A stretch of DNA of 64,000 bases from a bacterium (GCA_030430495.1 JAUIKM010000010.1:82342-146341); one strand, 5' to 3'. Positions 18,025 through 27,751 are shown, counted from the first letter of the stretch. The notes: a model not told the origin generated them from the sequence alone. Numbers and translations: made by a program.

Positions 18025-18896
18025 GGAAACTACCTGAATTGGCCTGTTTGTCGACCCGGTATTAACACGCCGTGGATGCGCCGCGTCTCAGGGCGCACGT
18101 ACAAAGGTACGGTAGTTTGGGGAGACGGGCACGCGCGGGGCGCGGCGCACGGCGGCTGGAGCTCGCCCGCGGCGGAAGGTTCGGAAAGACTGCGGCAGAG
18201 TTTGCACTGTGTGATTGAATGAGGTTTTCAGTCGGAATTTGAAGTCTGGAGGTTCGACGGGAGAGACTGAAGTCTGGAGACTTTGAGTGAGACTGAAGTC
18301 TGGAGACTTTGAGTGAGGCTGAAGTCTGGAGACTTTGAGTGAGACTGAAGTCTGGAGACTTTGAGTGAGACTGAAGTCTGGAGACTTTGAGTGAGGCTGA
18401 GTGGTTGAGTACTGAGAGTACAGACTTGTTTGAAGATCACGAGGGGCCCCGCCCCCGCCGCCACCTGTCCTGCATTTCCACCCCTATCCAGACCCCGGAG
18501 CGCCCTCGCTCGTCCCCGATGTCGCGGTAGTGTTGCCCTGGGGCTGCGCATCCCCTGTCGTCTGGGACTGCCCGGTGCGGCGCGGCCGAACCTTCCGGAG
18601 TGTTCGACCCGTGCAACATGCGCACGACCATCGCCGCAATCAAGCGCAAAAACGCCAACGGGCGGATTTCGCCGCTGAACGTGCACTAAAACGTGGGTCA
18701 GCGGCTGCGCAAACCCAGATCGTTCGCTTCCAACATAACGCGCCCCTGCATTTTGATCTACATCATAAAATTTTCCGTAATTTGCCGGGCTATATGCTGC
18801 GTAGGCACGACCATGCGCGTCGACCTGCACAACCGAAAGGCATTTCCGATCGAAAACTCAGTGGAATATTCAACATAATCTTCAGGAACGACAGGT
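18025..18896. other. Long intergenic region upstream of ald containing a tandem repeat
   Basis: About 870 bases between divergent transcription units. Apart from the 26-bp tandem repeat at 18241-18398 nothing coding is supported; the minus-strand ORF across it is partly translated repeat. The 150 bases before ald are AT-rich and probably contain its promoter. Confidence 0.6.
18241..18398. repeat. 26-bp direct tandem repeat, five copies plus one degenerate
   Basis: The unit starts GAAGTCTGGAGACTTTGAGT. Successive GAAGTCTGG starts are at 18269, 18295, 18321, 18347 and 18373, exactly 26 bases apart, with only an A/G alternation near the unit end (GAGACT versus GAGGCT). A diverged 28-base copy lies at 18241-18268. 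No spacers are present, so it is not a CRISPR. Confidence 0.9.
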
Positions 18897-20021
18897 ATGT
18901 TAATTGGAGTTCCCCGCGAAATCAAGCCGAATGAACATCGCGTAGCTATCGTCCCCGCGGGCGTCGAACAACTCGTTCGCGACGGCCACACCGTCATGAT
19001 CGAAACAGATGCCGGCGTCGGCTCGGGATTTTCCAACGACGATTTTATCTCCGCCGGAGCAACCATCGCCGATTCGCCCAACAAAGTCTACGGCGAAGCC
19101 GAGATGATCGTCAAAGTCAAGGAGCCGATCACCCCCGAGTGGGAACTGATTCGCGAGGACCAGCTCCTCTTTACCTACTTTCACTTCGCGGCTTCGCGCG
19201 ATCTGACGCAGGCCATCGTCGACACCAAGTCGATCGCCATCGCCTACGAAACGGTCGAACTGCCCAACGGCAGCCTGCCCCTGCTCGTGCCGATGAGTGA
19301 AATCGCCGGCCGTATGGCCACGCAGGAAGGCGCCAAATATCTGGAAAAAACTTTTGGCGGACGCGGCGTGCTCCTGGGCGGCGTGCCCGGCACCCCCGCA
19401 GCGGAAGTCGTCGTTCTCGGCGGCGGTATCGTCGGCACCCAGGCTGCGAAAATCGCCTGCGGTTTCGGCGCCAACGTGCACATCCTGGATACCAACCTGG
19501 CGCGCCTCCGCTATCTGGACGACATCATGCCGGCCAACTGCAACACCGTCATGTCCAGCCGCTACACCATCCGCGAGTACATCTGGAAAGCCGACCTTAT
19601 CATCGGCAGCGTCCTGATCAAAGGCGCCAAAGCGCCCTGGCTTATCACACGTGAAATGCTGAAGGAAATGCGCCCCGGCACCGTCATCGTCGACGTCTCC
19701 GTCGATCAGGGCGGATGTGTTGAAACCAGCCGTCCGACGACGCACCACGACCCGATCTACACGATCGACGGCATCGTCCACTACGGCGTGGCCAACATGC
19801 CCGGCGCAGTTCCGCACACCTCGACCATCGCGCTGACGAATGCAACCCTGCCCTACGTCTCCGCCCTGGCCAACAAGGGATTTGAGCGCGCCCTCTTTGA
19901 GGACAACAGCCTGCGCCCCGGACTTAACATTTACAAAGGCAACGTCGCTTATCAGGCCGTCGCCGAAGCGTTCGACATGGAATACTGGGACCCGCGCAAC
20001 CACCTCGAGTGGTTCAACTGA
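18897..20021 (+). CDS. ald: Alanine dehydrogenase
   Basis: 374 residues, the normal family length. It catalyses NAD-dependent interconversion of L-alanine with pyruvate and ammonium in the cytoplasm. The N-terminus MLIGVPREIKPNEHRVA is diagnostic. Substrate and catalytic residues K75 (VKVKEP), H96 (FHFAA) and D270 (VSVDQGG) are present, as is the Rossmann motif LGGGIVG (174-180). An AGGAACGACAGG ribosome-binding region precedes the ATG. It is monocistronic: a strong terminator follows at 20049. An ald-like annotation is preferred over PntA because the chain has no extra membrane part. Confidence 0.96.
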   Translation: MLIGVPREIKPNEHRVAIVPAGVEQLVRDGHTVMIETDAGVGSGFSNDDFISAGATIADSPNKVYGEAEMIVKVKEPITPEWELIREDQLLFTYFHFAASRDLTQAIVDTKSIAIAYETVELPNGSLPLLVPMSEIAGRMATQEGAKYLEKTFGGRGVLLGGVPGTPAAEVVVLGGGIVGTQAAKIACGFGANVHILDTNLARLRYLDDIMPANCNTVMSSRYTIREYIWKADLIIGSVLIKGAKAPWLITREMLKEMRPGTVIVDVSVDQGGCVETSRPTTHHDPIYTIDGIVHYGVANMPGAVPHTSTIALTNATLPYVSALANKGFERALFEDNSLRPGLNIYKGNVAYQAVAEAFDMEYWDPRNHLEWFN

Positions 20022-20048
20022 TCCAGCCTCCTGTGTTTAAGTGTTACA

Positions 20049-20089
20049 AACGCTCCCGTCGGCACAGTCCGGCGGGAGCGTTGTTGTTT
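20049..20089 (+). terminator. Rho-independent terminator of ald
   Basis: A 14-bp stem (AACGCTCCCGTCGG paired with CCGGCGGGAGCGTT, one G-U) with a 6-base loop, followed by TTGTTGTTT. Confidence 0.9.
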
Positions 20090-20153
20090 AAGGGCCTGCC
20101 AATGCTCTGTTTAACCCGCCTGTCGATTTAACACTCCAACTGATTTACCTGAG

Positions 20154-20215
20154 CGCTTCGCCCTGCTCCGCATGGCTTGCTTTTCTCTTTTGTTAATCAC
20201 CGGGTTTACAGCTCG
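20154..20215 (+). repeat. Dispersed 3' element, copy B
   Basis: CGCTTCGCC, GGCTTGCTT, TTCTCTTTTGTTAATC, then CGGG and a partly decayed CAAGCC arm (ACAGCTCG). It lies 133 bases after the ald stop, beyond its terminator, in the same orientation as ald. Confidence 0.75.
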
Positions 20216-20332
20216 GCATCTCTGAGACTGTTAACAGACTTCGAGTTCCAGGTTGCGGGATTGTTGACGAACTGCGAACTCAAAGTCTTAAATGTCTGGG
20301 ACTTCAGGAAATTCGTTATATGATAACCGAAC

Positions 20333-20385
20333 AGCTGTGAGCCCTTAGCGCTCACAGCTCAAAAATCTTGCGTGCCAAAAACGCT
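20333..20385 (+). repeat. Intergenic hairpin repeat, copy 1 of 2
   Basis: AGCTGTGAGC (20333-20342) and GCTCACAGCT (20350-20359) form a perfect 10-bp stem, followed by CAAAAATCT and CGTGCCAAAAA. The block is about 85 percent identical by eye to 41207-41258 downstream of miaE. Confidence 0.75.
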
Positions 20386-20609
20386 CAGAGGCTGAAAATA
20401 GAAATCAGAATTCGTTGGACGGCCGGTTCCTTCACCTGAACGGGCCACTGTCCGGCAAGAGCGATCGCACTTCAAAATATTGGCGCAGCAGACGCCGCCG
20501 GCCGCAATCAGATAATTTTTCGGGATATTCTGCGATATATGAGGCCGTATTCTCCGCAGAGCAGGCTTAAACGTTCACAAGGCATGCATGAGAATTTGAC
20601 GCAGCAATC

Positions 20610-21812
20610 TCACTCCAGACGCAGCGCCGCATAACTCACGGCCGAACCGCGCTCGCGCTCGTCCCAGACCTGGTAGTCCAGCAGCTCGGCGGCGGAAGGA
20701 CGCGTCAAACGCATCAGACTGTAAATCGGTGAGAGGCCGCAGATGCGCCATTTGTCATCGACGTCGGCAACGAGTTGAAAGAACCTGCGTTCATCGGCCG
20801 CGGTAATTGCGTCTATCAGCGCGGCGTCGGCGGCGCGTACATCGGTGAAACGCGTGTGCGCGTCGAAGTCGTCGCCGAATTTGCGGCCAAAATGTGAAAA
20901 GTCGACGCTCGCCACATAAACAACTTTGAGCCCGGATTCCGCCAGCAGCGCGCGCAACCCGTCGATAAACTCGTTAAACCTGTCGCTGTCCGCCGGAACG
21001 CCGCGCCGCGCAACCCACTCGTGGGAAGACCCGATCAGCAGCGGCAATATGCGCGGCGGACGCCGCCTGAACACGTGCTGTATAAAAGGCAGGTGAAATT
21101 CAATCGAATGTTCGATGCGGTGGGCGCGTTCCCGGCGGCAAAGATCAAAGGACAAACGCGCGTCCAGTTTCTCCCACAGGTCGCGCGCAGTTTCCAGCCG
21201 ACCCAGCGGCGTCTCGAAGTCCTTGAACGAAGGCATGAAATAGTCGTCCATGTGGTAGTGCGCCGTCCCCGCCACCAGCACCAGGTCCGGATCGGCATCG
21301 CGCAGCGAACGCCAGCCCGGCGCATAACCGGCCGCGCCGACACGCAGGTCGATGTGCGGCACGATGATGGACGACGACTGTTTAACAGGCGCGGCGGCAG
21401 GATCGTCGAGCAGTTGCGTCAACCAGATTTCGAGTTCGGCGGCAGAGGAAGGATAAGCCGTGCCGGCGGCAAAGGCCGGACGCAGCGCACTCTTGTCAAA
21501 CGCGGTTTCAACCTCGCGGCGGCGCTGCCGTGCGGCGGCGTTGTCCAGCATGAAATTAGCGTCGAGTTGCTCGACGGCGCTCAGGATGTCCGCCGCGGAG
21601 CCGTGCCCCAGGGACTGCAACCCGGCGGCGCTGCGGCAGCCGTTCAGCAGATCAAAACGGCGGAAAGCGCCCGTCAGGACAAGACTGCGCTGCAGGGCAT
21701 AGGCACTGTGATCGTAGGCCAGCACCTGCTCAAAAGCGCCGATGCGCAAGGGGAAACACTCCACTCCCGGACGCAGGCGCGCCAGCGGAGCGTCGCTGTC
21801 AAACTTCGTCAT
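20610..21812 (-). CDS. MEMO-family protein (AmmeMemoRadiSam system protein B-like)
   Basis: 400 residues from an ATG at 21812, 22 bases after ftsY ends. The longer frame upstream is ftsY in another phase and is rejected. The C-terminal two thirds are MEMO: IIVPHIDLRVGAAGY, VLVAGTAHYHMDDYF, ETPLGRLETA, EHSIEFHLPF, ASVDFSHFGRKFGD and WRICGLSPIY. They supply the His/His/Cys pattern of the metal site seen in human MEMO1. The N-terminal 130 residues are an extra region typical of the long bacterial subgroup. Its usual partners (AMMECR1 and radical SAM proteins) are not in the window. Function unproven. Confidence 0.8.
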   Translation of the reverse strand: MTKFDSDAPLARLRPGVECFPLRIGAFEQVLAYDHSAYALQRSLVLTGAFRRFDLLNGCRSAAGLQSLGHGSAADILSAVEQLDANFMLDNAAARQRRREVETAFDKSALRPAFAAGTAYPSSAAELEIWLTQLLDDPAAAPVKQSSSIIVPHIDLRVGAAGYAPGWRSLRDADPDLVLVAGTAHYHMDDYFMPSFKDFETPLGRLETARDLWEKLDARLSFDLCRRERAHRIEHSIEFHLPFIQHVFRRRPPRILPLLIGSSHEWVARRGVPADSDRFNEFIDGLRALLAESGLKVVYVASVDFSHFGRKFGDDFDAHTRFTDVRAADAALIDAITAADERRFFQLVADVDDKWRICGLSPIYSLMRLTRPSAAELLDYQVWDERERGSAVSYAALRLE

Positions 21813-21834
21813 CTTTTTATTGGCCGGGCGCGGC

Positions 21835-22911
21835 TCAACGCTCGACGTCCAGCTCGTCGGCCATGTCTTCGTCGATTTCGGCGTCCTCGCTCTCCTGCCC
21901 GGAATTGAACAAGGCATCGGCAAAGCTGCGCGAATCGAAGTGCTGCAGGTCGGCAATCTGCTCGCCGACGCCGATGTAACGCACGGGGATTTTGAACTCG
22001 TTGGCAATGGCAATCACCACGCCGCCCTTGGCCGTGCCGTCGAGTTTGGTCAGGACCAGACCGGTGATCGGCACAACTTTCATGAACTCGCGCGCCTGCT
22101 GGATGGCGTTCTGGCCGGTCGTGGCGTCCAGCACGAGGAAGACTTCGTCCGGCGCGCTGTCTTTGAGTTTTTTCATGACGCGACCGATTTTTTCGAGCTC
22201 TTTCATCAGCTCGACTTTGTTGTGCAGCCGACCGGCGGTGTCGATGATCACCACGTCGGCCTCGCGCGATTGGGCGGCCTGCACGGTGTCGTAGGCCACG
22301 GCGGCGGGGTCCGCGCCCTGATGTTGTTTGACGATGTCCACGCCGGCGCGCTGCGCCCAGACCTCGAGCTGTTCATTGGCGGCGGCGCGGTAGGTGTCGG
22401 CCGCGCCGATCACGACTTTTTTACCGCCTTCGCGGTAGTTGTGCGCCAGCTTGCCGATGCTCGTGGTTTTGCCGACGCCGTTGACGCCGACGACCATGAT
22501 GACGTGCGGGCGTCCCTCGGGCGGCACGCTGAAGGTGCGGTCGAGTTCGCTGGACGGCGATTTGACGAGGATTTCAGATATCTCGTCCTTGATGATTTCG
22601 TAGAGTTTGACGGCGTCCTGAATGTGTTCCTTGCGGACTTTGCGGCGCACGTTGTCGATAATTTCCGTCGTGGTCGTCACGCCGATATCAGCGGTGATCA
22701 GGATTTCTTCGATTTCTTCGAGCAGGTTCTCATCGATCTTGCGGCCGGCGCCAAGCACGCGCGAAAGTTTGTTGGCCAGGCCGGTGCGGGTTTTGGCCAG
22801 CCCCTCTTTCAGGCGGTCGAGTTTGAGCGCTTTTTTGGCGCCTACGGCGACGTTTTTGGCGCTTTCGGCGACGGACGAGACCTTTTTCTTGATTTTATCG
22901 AACAAACCCAT
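21835..22911 (-). CDS. ftsY: Signal recognition particle receptor FtsY
   Basis: 358 residues starting MGLFDKIKKKV at 22911, with a TGGAG ribosome-binding site; the longer frame adds an unlikely hydrophobic leader. FtsY is the GTPase that docks SRP-ribosome complexes at the Sec translocon. The N domain (about 20-130) is followed by the G domain with P-loop GVNGVGKT, DTYRAAA, DTAGR and TKLDGTAKGG. The short, basic amphipathic N-terminus replaces the acidic A domain of E. coli FtsY, as usual for Bacteroidota. A MEMO gene follows 22 bases downstream, probably co-transcribed. Confidence 0.97.
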   Translation of the reverse strand: MGLFDKIKKKVSSVAESAKNVAVGAKKALKLDRLKEGLAKTRTGLANKLSRVLGAGRKIDENLLEEIEEILITADIGVTTTTEIIDNVRRKVRKEHIQDAVKLYEIIKDEISEILVKSPSSELDRTFSVPPEGRPHVIMVVGVNGVGKTTSIGKLAHNYREGGKKVVIGAADTYRAAANEQLEVWAQRAGVDIVKQHQGADPAAVAYDTVQAAQSREADVVIIDTAGRLHNKVELMKELEKIGRVMKKLKDSAPDEVFLVLDATTGQNAIQQAREFMKVVPITGLVLTKLDGTAKGGVVIAIANEFKIPVRYIGVGEQIADLQHFDSRSFADALFNSGQESEDAEIDEDMADELDVER

Positions 22912-23005
22912 GCGACAACTCCACAACAGAAAGAAAAGAAGCGAGACGGTGCTCACGAATGTGAAAGGAGCACAGACGAACTCCGTGATGCATTGTTTCC
23001 GCCGA

Positions 23006-23539
23006 TCAAAGCGAGGGCGATTTTAGGCGCATTTGCCGCACCATCCGCGACCCATAGACGCCGAGCGAGGCGACCATGAGAAAAATGGCGAGCAATTGCG
23101 AAGCCAGTTCAAGCCAGGGCGCAACGCTAAAAACTGTCAGAAGCAGGCTGATACCGATGGCCACCACGGCCGCCTTGCCGGTGTAGTTGGACGGCGGAAC
23201 GCGTTGCATGCGGCGGCTGACGACAATGCCCGCAATGAGAATGAGCAGATCGCGCGCCAGAATAGCGCCTGCAAACCACCATGCCAGGCTGCCTTTCAGC
23301 AGCAGAACGACCACGGCCGCACCGACGAAGACTTTATCGGCCAGCGGGTCGATGACTTTACCGAGTTCGCTGATTTCGCCGCGTTTGCGGGCCACGTAGC
23401 CGTCCAGGATGTCGCTCAGGTAAGCCAGCACGCCAATGCCGACAGCCACAAACGAGCGGTCGGTCCAGAGCGCCCAGGCCATCGGAGCCACGAGCAGCAG
23501 GCGGACAAAGCTGATAATGTTGGATACGGTCAGTTGCAT
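23006..23539 (-). CDS. pgsA: CDP-alcohol phosphatidyltransferase, PgsA-like
   Basis: 177 residues, multiple membrane helices. The family signature DxxDGxxARx8Gx3Dx3D is complete: D43, D46, G47, A50, R51, G60, D64, D68. Length and the SDILDGYVARKR form fit phosphatidylglycerophosphate synthase, which makes PGP from CDP-diacylglycerol and glycerol 3-phosphate. A related CDP-alcohol transferase with another acceptor cannot be excluded from sequence alone. The ATG shares one base with the stop of the symporter gene upstream. Confidence 0.85.
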   Translation of the reverse strand: MQLTVSNIISFVRLLLVAPMAWALWTDRSFVAVGIGVLAYLSDILDGYVARKRGEISELGKVIDPLADKVFVGAAVVVLLLKGSLAWWFAGAILARDLLILIAGIVVSRRMQRVPPSNYTGKAAVVAIGISLLLTVFSVAPWLELASQLLAIFLMVASLGVYGSRMVRQMRLKSPSL

Positions 23540-24963
23540 CAGCGTCCTTGCGGTAATACGTGCGGGCGGCGCACCAGCCCCGCAGCCAGAAACAGCAGCG
23601 CGGTCAGCAGCCCGGGATACATCGGTTCGGTCGCCGCCAGCCAGACCGGCAGCGCGTCGGCCGCCAGGCGTGTAAGAACAATCCAGCCCAGCGAAACGCC
23701 GGAAGCCGTCAGCATCAACGGCGCAGAAATGCCCGGTCTGAGCGACCAGCGCGAACTGAAGCTCAGGAGAAGCGGAAAGAGCAGGCCGGGAATTGCGACC
23801 GAAGCGGTCAGATACAGCAAACTTACAACCGATTCGCCCATCAGCGCCAATGCAACGGCAAAGAATGCGGCAATCGCGATGCCGATGCGGCTCAGGCGCG
23901 TGGCGTCCGCATCCGAATTTTCAGCGCGCAACGGGCGCAGCAGGTCGTTGCCGATCGTCACGCCGCTGATGAATCCGAGGCTGTCCAGGGTCGACATGAC
24001 GGTCGAGAGCAGCCCGACCACAAAGAGTCCCTTGACGACGGAGGGCAGCACCGCATCGCCCAGGAGAGGCAGCGAAGCCAGCGGGTCGTCGGTGACAATG
24101 TAGGCGCGCGCATAGAGGCCGCAGAGCAGCACCAGCGTGTCAAAAACCACCCAGAAACCCATTGAGACAAAGATGCCGTTGCGCGCCGTGCGGGCGTCTT
24201 TGGCCGCGGCGCAGCGCTGGTGAAAGGTCGGGTCGACGAAAGTAAACAGGGCGAGCATGTACCAGACGAGCAGGTACTGCCAGGAGAATCCGCCGGTGGG
24301 ATCCAGGTGCGAAGCCGGCAGGTCGTGCAGCATCCGCCCGGGCGGACCGTAGAAATCGACGGTAAACCAGAGCAGCAGAGCAAAACCGAGGTACATCAGC
24401 ATGAACTGCAGCACATCGGTGTAGACGCCGCCGCGCAGCCCGCCGACGAGCAGATAACTGAGCGAAAAAACCGCCGCAAGCACGACGCAGAGCCAACGCT
24501 CCCAGCCGGTTATCAGCTCGACCAGCACGCCGACCGTCAGCAGATAACTGGCCGGAATGGTGATGATCAGCACCAGAAATGCCGCCACGCGCGCCGGACC
24601 GCGACCCAGCGACGCGCCGATCTGCTCGGGAATCGTGACGTGTTCGGAGCTGCGCACGCGCCGCGCCAGAAAGAGCGCAAACAGGAAAGAACTGATGTAG
24701 TAAGGCAGCATGAAACAGATCCATGCCACCACGCCGCCGGAGTAAATGAACTCGCCCACGCCGAGGATCGCGCCGTAGAAGGTCGCCACCAGCGTCATGA
24801 CGAACAACGGCAGCGTCAGCCGCCGGCCGGCCAGGATGAACTCCACGCGCGAATCGCCTGCGGCGTCCGTTTTGGCGCGCCGCCGCGCAATCACAAAACC
24901 GGCGAGCTGGATTGCCACGAAGTAGAGCAGGATCAGGACGAGATCGGCCGGACTGAGGGACAC
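23539..24963 (-). CDS. Sodium:solute symporter (SSS family) permease
   Basis: 474 residues with about 13 predicted membrane helices. Family features include the first-helix start (LVLILLYFVAIQLAGFVIAR), the cytoplasmic GRRLTLPLFVMTLVATFYGA loop, the VGGLRGGVYTDVLQ segment and FHQRCAAAKD. The STL-type helix (VGLLSTVMSTLDSLGF) carries Ser/Thr residues that would bind sodium. The substrate is not deducible; close relatives are annotated for sugars, proline, pantothenate or others. It overlaps pgsA by one base, so the two are co-translated. Confidence 0.9.
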   Translation of the reverse strand: MSLSPADLVLILLYFVAIQLAGFVIARRRAKTDAAGDSRVEFILAGRRLTLPLFVMTLVATFYGAILGVGEFIYSGGVVAWICFMLPYYISSFLFALFLARRVRSSEHVTIPEQIGASLGRGPARVAAFLVLIITIPASYLLTVGVLVELITGWERWLCVVLAAVFSLSYLLVGGLRGGVYTDVLQFMLMYLGFALLLWFTVDFYGPPGRMLHDLPASHLDPTGGFSWQYLLVWYMLALFTFVDPTFHQRCAAAKDARTARNGIFVSMGFWVVFDTLVLLCGLYARAYIVTDDPLASLPLLGDAVLPSVVKGLFVVGLLSTVMSTLDSLGFISGVTIGNDLLRPLRAENSDADATRLSRIGIAIAAFFAVALALMGESVVSLLYLTASVAIPGLLFPLLLSFSSRWSLRPGISAPLMLTASGVSLGWIVLTRLAADALPVWLAATEPMYPGLLTALLFLAAGLVRRPHVLPQGR

Positions 24964-25004
24964 GGTTCAACCTGTGCGGATGAAATGCGGCGGGCGGATG
25001 CCCG

Positions 25005-25044
25005 GCAAAACAAAAACCCCACGGCGCGGAGCCGTGAGGTTTGT
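25005..25044 (-). terminator. Rho-independent terminator of the epimerase gene
   Basis: On the minus strand the stem AACCTCACGGC/GCCGTGGGGTT with a short loop is followed by TTTTTGTTTT. It sits between the epimerase and symporter genes. Confidence 0.85.
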
Positions 25045-25114
25045 TCGTGATTTTGGATGCGTCGCCACCGAACAGCGGTGCACGACGGCGATCTGCGGAC
25101 TTCGGCTGCGCGGC

Positions 25115-26038
25115 TCAGGCCTGGTTTTCGCGGAACCACTCGATCGTTTTGATCAGGCCCTTTTCCAGGTTCGTCTCGGGTTTCCAGCCGAGCGCTTTAA
25201 GCAGCTTGCGATGTGAGCAGACGCTGCGCTCCTGTTCGCCTTCCTGCGCGGGACCGTAGACTTCCCCCGCGTCCGACCCCATGCGATACTTCAGGATGCG
25301 GAAGATCGTGTTGACGCTGTGTTCCTCGCTGGTCGAGCAGTTGTAGATGCCCTTGGCTTTTTCGTCCAGCGCCAGCACGTTGGCGCGCACCACGTCATCG
25401 ATGTAGTTGTAGTCGCGCGTCTGCGTTCCGTCGCCGTAGATGACGGGCTGTTCGCCGGCCAGCAACTTGCTGATGAAAATCGCCACCACGCCGGCTTCAC
25501 CTTTTGGATTCTGGCGCGGGCCGTACACGTTGGTGTAGCGGAAGATCACGTGCTCGATGTTGTGAATGGTCTTGTAGTAGACCAGGTATTTCTCATTGGC
25601 CAGCTTGGACACGCCGTAGGGCGAGCAGGGCCGTTTGGGATGGCGTTCGTCCGCGGGGAAATACTTTTGCTCGCCATAGATTGCGCCGCCCGTGGACGAA
25701 AAGATGATTTTCTTGATGCCGGTTTCGCGGGCCGCCTCGTAGAGGTTGATACCGCCAATGATATTCACCTGCGCGTCAAAACCCGGTTCGCGCACGGACT
25801 CGCGTACATTGGCCTGGGCCGCGTGATGGCTCAGGATGTCGAAACGCTCTTCCTCAAAGATCTCGGGGATCTCGGGATCAGTGATATCGATTTCAATGAA
25901 ACGCGCTTTGGGATTGACATTTTCCTTTTTGCCGGTCGACAGGTTGTCGATAACGACAACTTCGTGCCCTTCTTCGATGTACGCATCGACGATGTGAGAG
26001 CCGATGAAACCGGCGCCTCCGGTAACAGCGATTTTCAT
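25115..26038 (-). CDS. NAD-dependent sugar-nucleotide epimerase (UDP-glucose 4-epimerase-like)
   Basis: 307 residues, an extended short-chain dehydrogenase. The NAD-binding motif is GGAGFIG (7-13). Catalytic residues are Ser/Thr 115-116 (FSSTGGAIYG), Tyr141 and Lys145 (SPYGVSKLANE). The pattern HHAAQANVRESV followed by SPYGVSKLANEKYL is typical of the archaeal/bacterial GalE-like branch rather than dTDP-glucose dehydratase. Likely supplies activated sugars for envelope polysaccharide. A good AGAAGGA site precedes the ATG. It stands alone with its own terminator. Confidence 0.88.
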   Translation of the reverse strand: MKIAVTGGAGFIGSHIVDAYIEEGHEVVVIDNLSTGKKENVNPKARFIEIDITDPEIPEIFEEERFDILSHHAAQANVRESVREPGFDAQVNIIGGINLYEAARETGIKKIIFSSTGGAIYGEQKYFPADERHPKRPCSPYGVSKLANEKYLVYYKTIHNIEHVIFRYTNVYGPRQNPKGEAGVVAIFISKLLAGEQPVIYGDGTQTRDYNYIDDVVRANVLALDEKAKGIYNCSTSEEHSVNTIFRILKYRMGSDAGEVYGPAQEGEQERSVCSHRKLLKALGWKPETNLEKGLIKTIEWFRENQA

Positions 26039-26458
26039 AATCCTTCTCTACTCCATTCTGCTTGACATATCCGTTGTCAGAAAATGCACATGCGGGCTTC
26101 CGTCGCACCGTCGATGCGCCGCAAACCGGAAACTCCGTCCGCACTCTGCGGATATGACCGCACAGCCGACATTGTTCACATGTTCTGAAACCGGGTACGG
26201 CGTTGCGCCCAGCGCTTGATTTCACGCGGGATACGACTTTGACTGCCGCCCGGTTTTGCAGTCCATGACAATCGCGAAAGTCGGCAGGTCGATTTCATGC
26301 GGCCAGGCAAGGTGCGGCCCCGGTGAGTGGATCAATTCGACCTGATCGCGCATCATCACGGCGATGAATTTAGCTACTGCAAGTCTCAATATACAGCGAA
26401 GTGCGCACATGACCAGCGGCGCACCGGAGGTAAAAAGCGGCGCACATGCGCGGAGCCA
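26039..26458. other. Intergenic region upstream of the epimerase
   Basis: 420 bases between the epimerase start and the purD stop. Short ORFs only, none convincing. It must hold the epimerase promoter; the segment 26039-26180 is AT-richer, but no box can be called. Confidence 0.5.
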
Positions 26459-27751
26459 TTATCCCAGAGCCCGGCGCGCGATGTCCCGGCGGTACATCAT
26501 GTTCTCAAAATGCACTTTGTGCAGCGCCTCGTACGCGCCCGCGACGGCTTCTTCCACCGTCGCCGCCTGGCCGCAGATGGCCAGCACGCGGCCGCCGTTC
26601 GTCACCAGCGCGCCCTCGGCATCGATTTTTGTTCCGGCGTGATAAACCTGCGAATCGTCCAGGTGTTCCAGTCCCTCAATCACATGGCCTTTGGAATAGG
26701 AGCCGGGATAACCGCCCGAAGCCAGAACCACGCAGCAGCGGAATCCTTTGGCCACGCTCGCGACCGCCGTTGTATCCAGGGCTCCGCGCGCCGCGCTGTA
26801 CAGCAGACGCGTCACGTCGCCCTCCACCAGGTCCAGCACCACCTGCGCCTCGGGATCGCCCAGCCGCACGTTGAATTCCACCACGGAGACGTCGCCCGCG
26901 TCGTCGATCATCAGACCGCAGAACAGGCAGCCGACAAATGGCATGCCCTCGGCGCGCATGCCGCGCAGAACCGGCTCTATCACGCGCTCGCGCACACGCT
27001 GCATCACTTCGTCCGTCACGACGGGAGCGGGAGCATAGGCGCCCATGCCGCCGGTGTTTGGTCCTTTGTCGTCGTCAAAGGCGCGTTTGTGGTCCTGCGC
27101 CGCCGCCAGCGTGATGTAGTTCTCACCGTCGCAGATGGCAAAGACGGAAGCTTCCTGGCCGTCGAGAAATTCTTCCACCACAACGGTGGCCCCGGCGTCG
27201 CCGAAGCGGCCCGTAAAAAAGTCGTCTATTTCAACTACGGCGGCAGCGGCGTCTTCACATATCACCACGCCTTTGCCCGCCGCCAGTCCGTCGGCCTTGA
27301 GCACGACTTTGCCGCTGAGCGTTGCCAGGTATTCGCGCGCGGCGGCAGTCTGCGAGCTGTCGAACACGCGATAGGCGGCCGTCGGCACGCCGTGGCGGCG
27401 CATGAATTCCTTGCTGAATTTTTTGGAGGCTTCCAGCTGGGCGGCGGCGCTGGACGGACCAAAAACGGCGATGCCCGCGGCGCGCAGCACGTCGGCCATG
27501 CCCGCGGCCAGCGGCTGTTCCGGCCCGACCACCACCAGGTCGATTGCCTGCGCACGGCAGTAGTCGGCCAGTGCGGCATGATCATTCATGTCGATGGCGA
27601 CGGCCGCGGCGGCCAGTTTGTCGATACCGGGGTTGCCGGGCGCGGCGTGCAGTTCCACACGACGGGCGGAACGACAGAGGGCGCGCGCCAGAGCGTGTTC
27701 ACGCCCGCCGCCGCCGACGAGGACCACGCGCATATCGGAATTTTCACTCAT
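26459..27751 (-). CDS. purD: Phosphoribosylamine-glycine ligase (GAR synthetase)
   Basis: 430 residues from an ATG at 27751 with GGGGAGAAA six bases upstream; the longer frame to 27886 is rejected. PurD is an ATP-grasp enzyme joining 5-phosphoribosylamine to glycine in purine synthesis. Diagnostic motifs are [13 protein letters not shown] at the N-terminus, [42 protein letters not shown] and [12 protein letters not shown]. Full family length with all substrate motifs; no oddity. Confidence 0.97.
   Translation of the reverse strand: MSENSDMRVVLVGGGGREHALARALCRSARRVELHAAPGNPGIDKLAAAAVAIDMNDHAALADYCRAQAIDLVVVGPEQPLAAGMADVLRAAGIAVFGPSSAAAQLEASKKFSKEFMRRHGVPTAAYRVFDSSQTAAAREYLATLSGKVVLKADGLAAGKGVVICEDAAAAVVEIDDFFTGRFGDAGATVVVEEFLDGQEASVFAICDGENYITLAAAQDHKRAFDDDKGPNTGGMGAYAPAPVVTDEVMQRVRERVIEPVLRGMRAEGMPFVGCLFCGLMIDDAGDVSVVEFNVRLGDPEAQVVLDLVEGDVTRLLYSAARGALDTTAVASVAKGFRCCVVLASGGYPGSYSKGHVIEGLEHLDDSQVYHAGTKIDAEGALVTNGGRVLAICGQAATVEEAVAGAYEALHKVHFENMMYRRDIARRALG

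Larger units (their letters stand above)
20022..20609. other. Intergenic region with terminator and two repeat families
   Basis: 588 bases without a gene. It holds the ald terminator (20049-20089), dispersed element copy B (20154-20215) and a hairpin repeat (20333-20385) also found at 41207. The remaining 200 bases before the MEMO gene's end are featureless. Confidence 0.65.

Noticed and set aside
18241..18398. Possible CRISPR array
   Set aside because: The 26-bp units are directly adjacent with no spacers, and no cas genes are present.
18228..18830. Minus-strand ORF of about 200 codons upstream of ald
   Set aside because: Its last third is just translated tandem repeat and the rest has no recognisable motif or ribosome-binding site.
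21813..22013. Upstream extension of the MEMO gene to 22013
   Set aside because: This part is ftsY read in another frame. The ATG at 21812 gives the family-like start.
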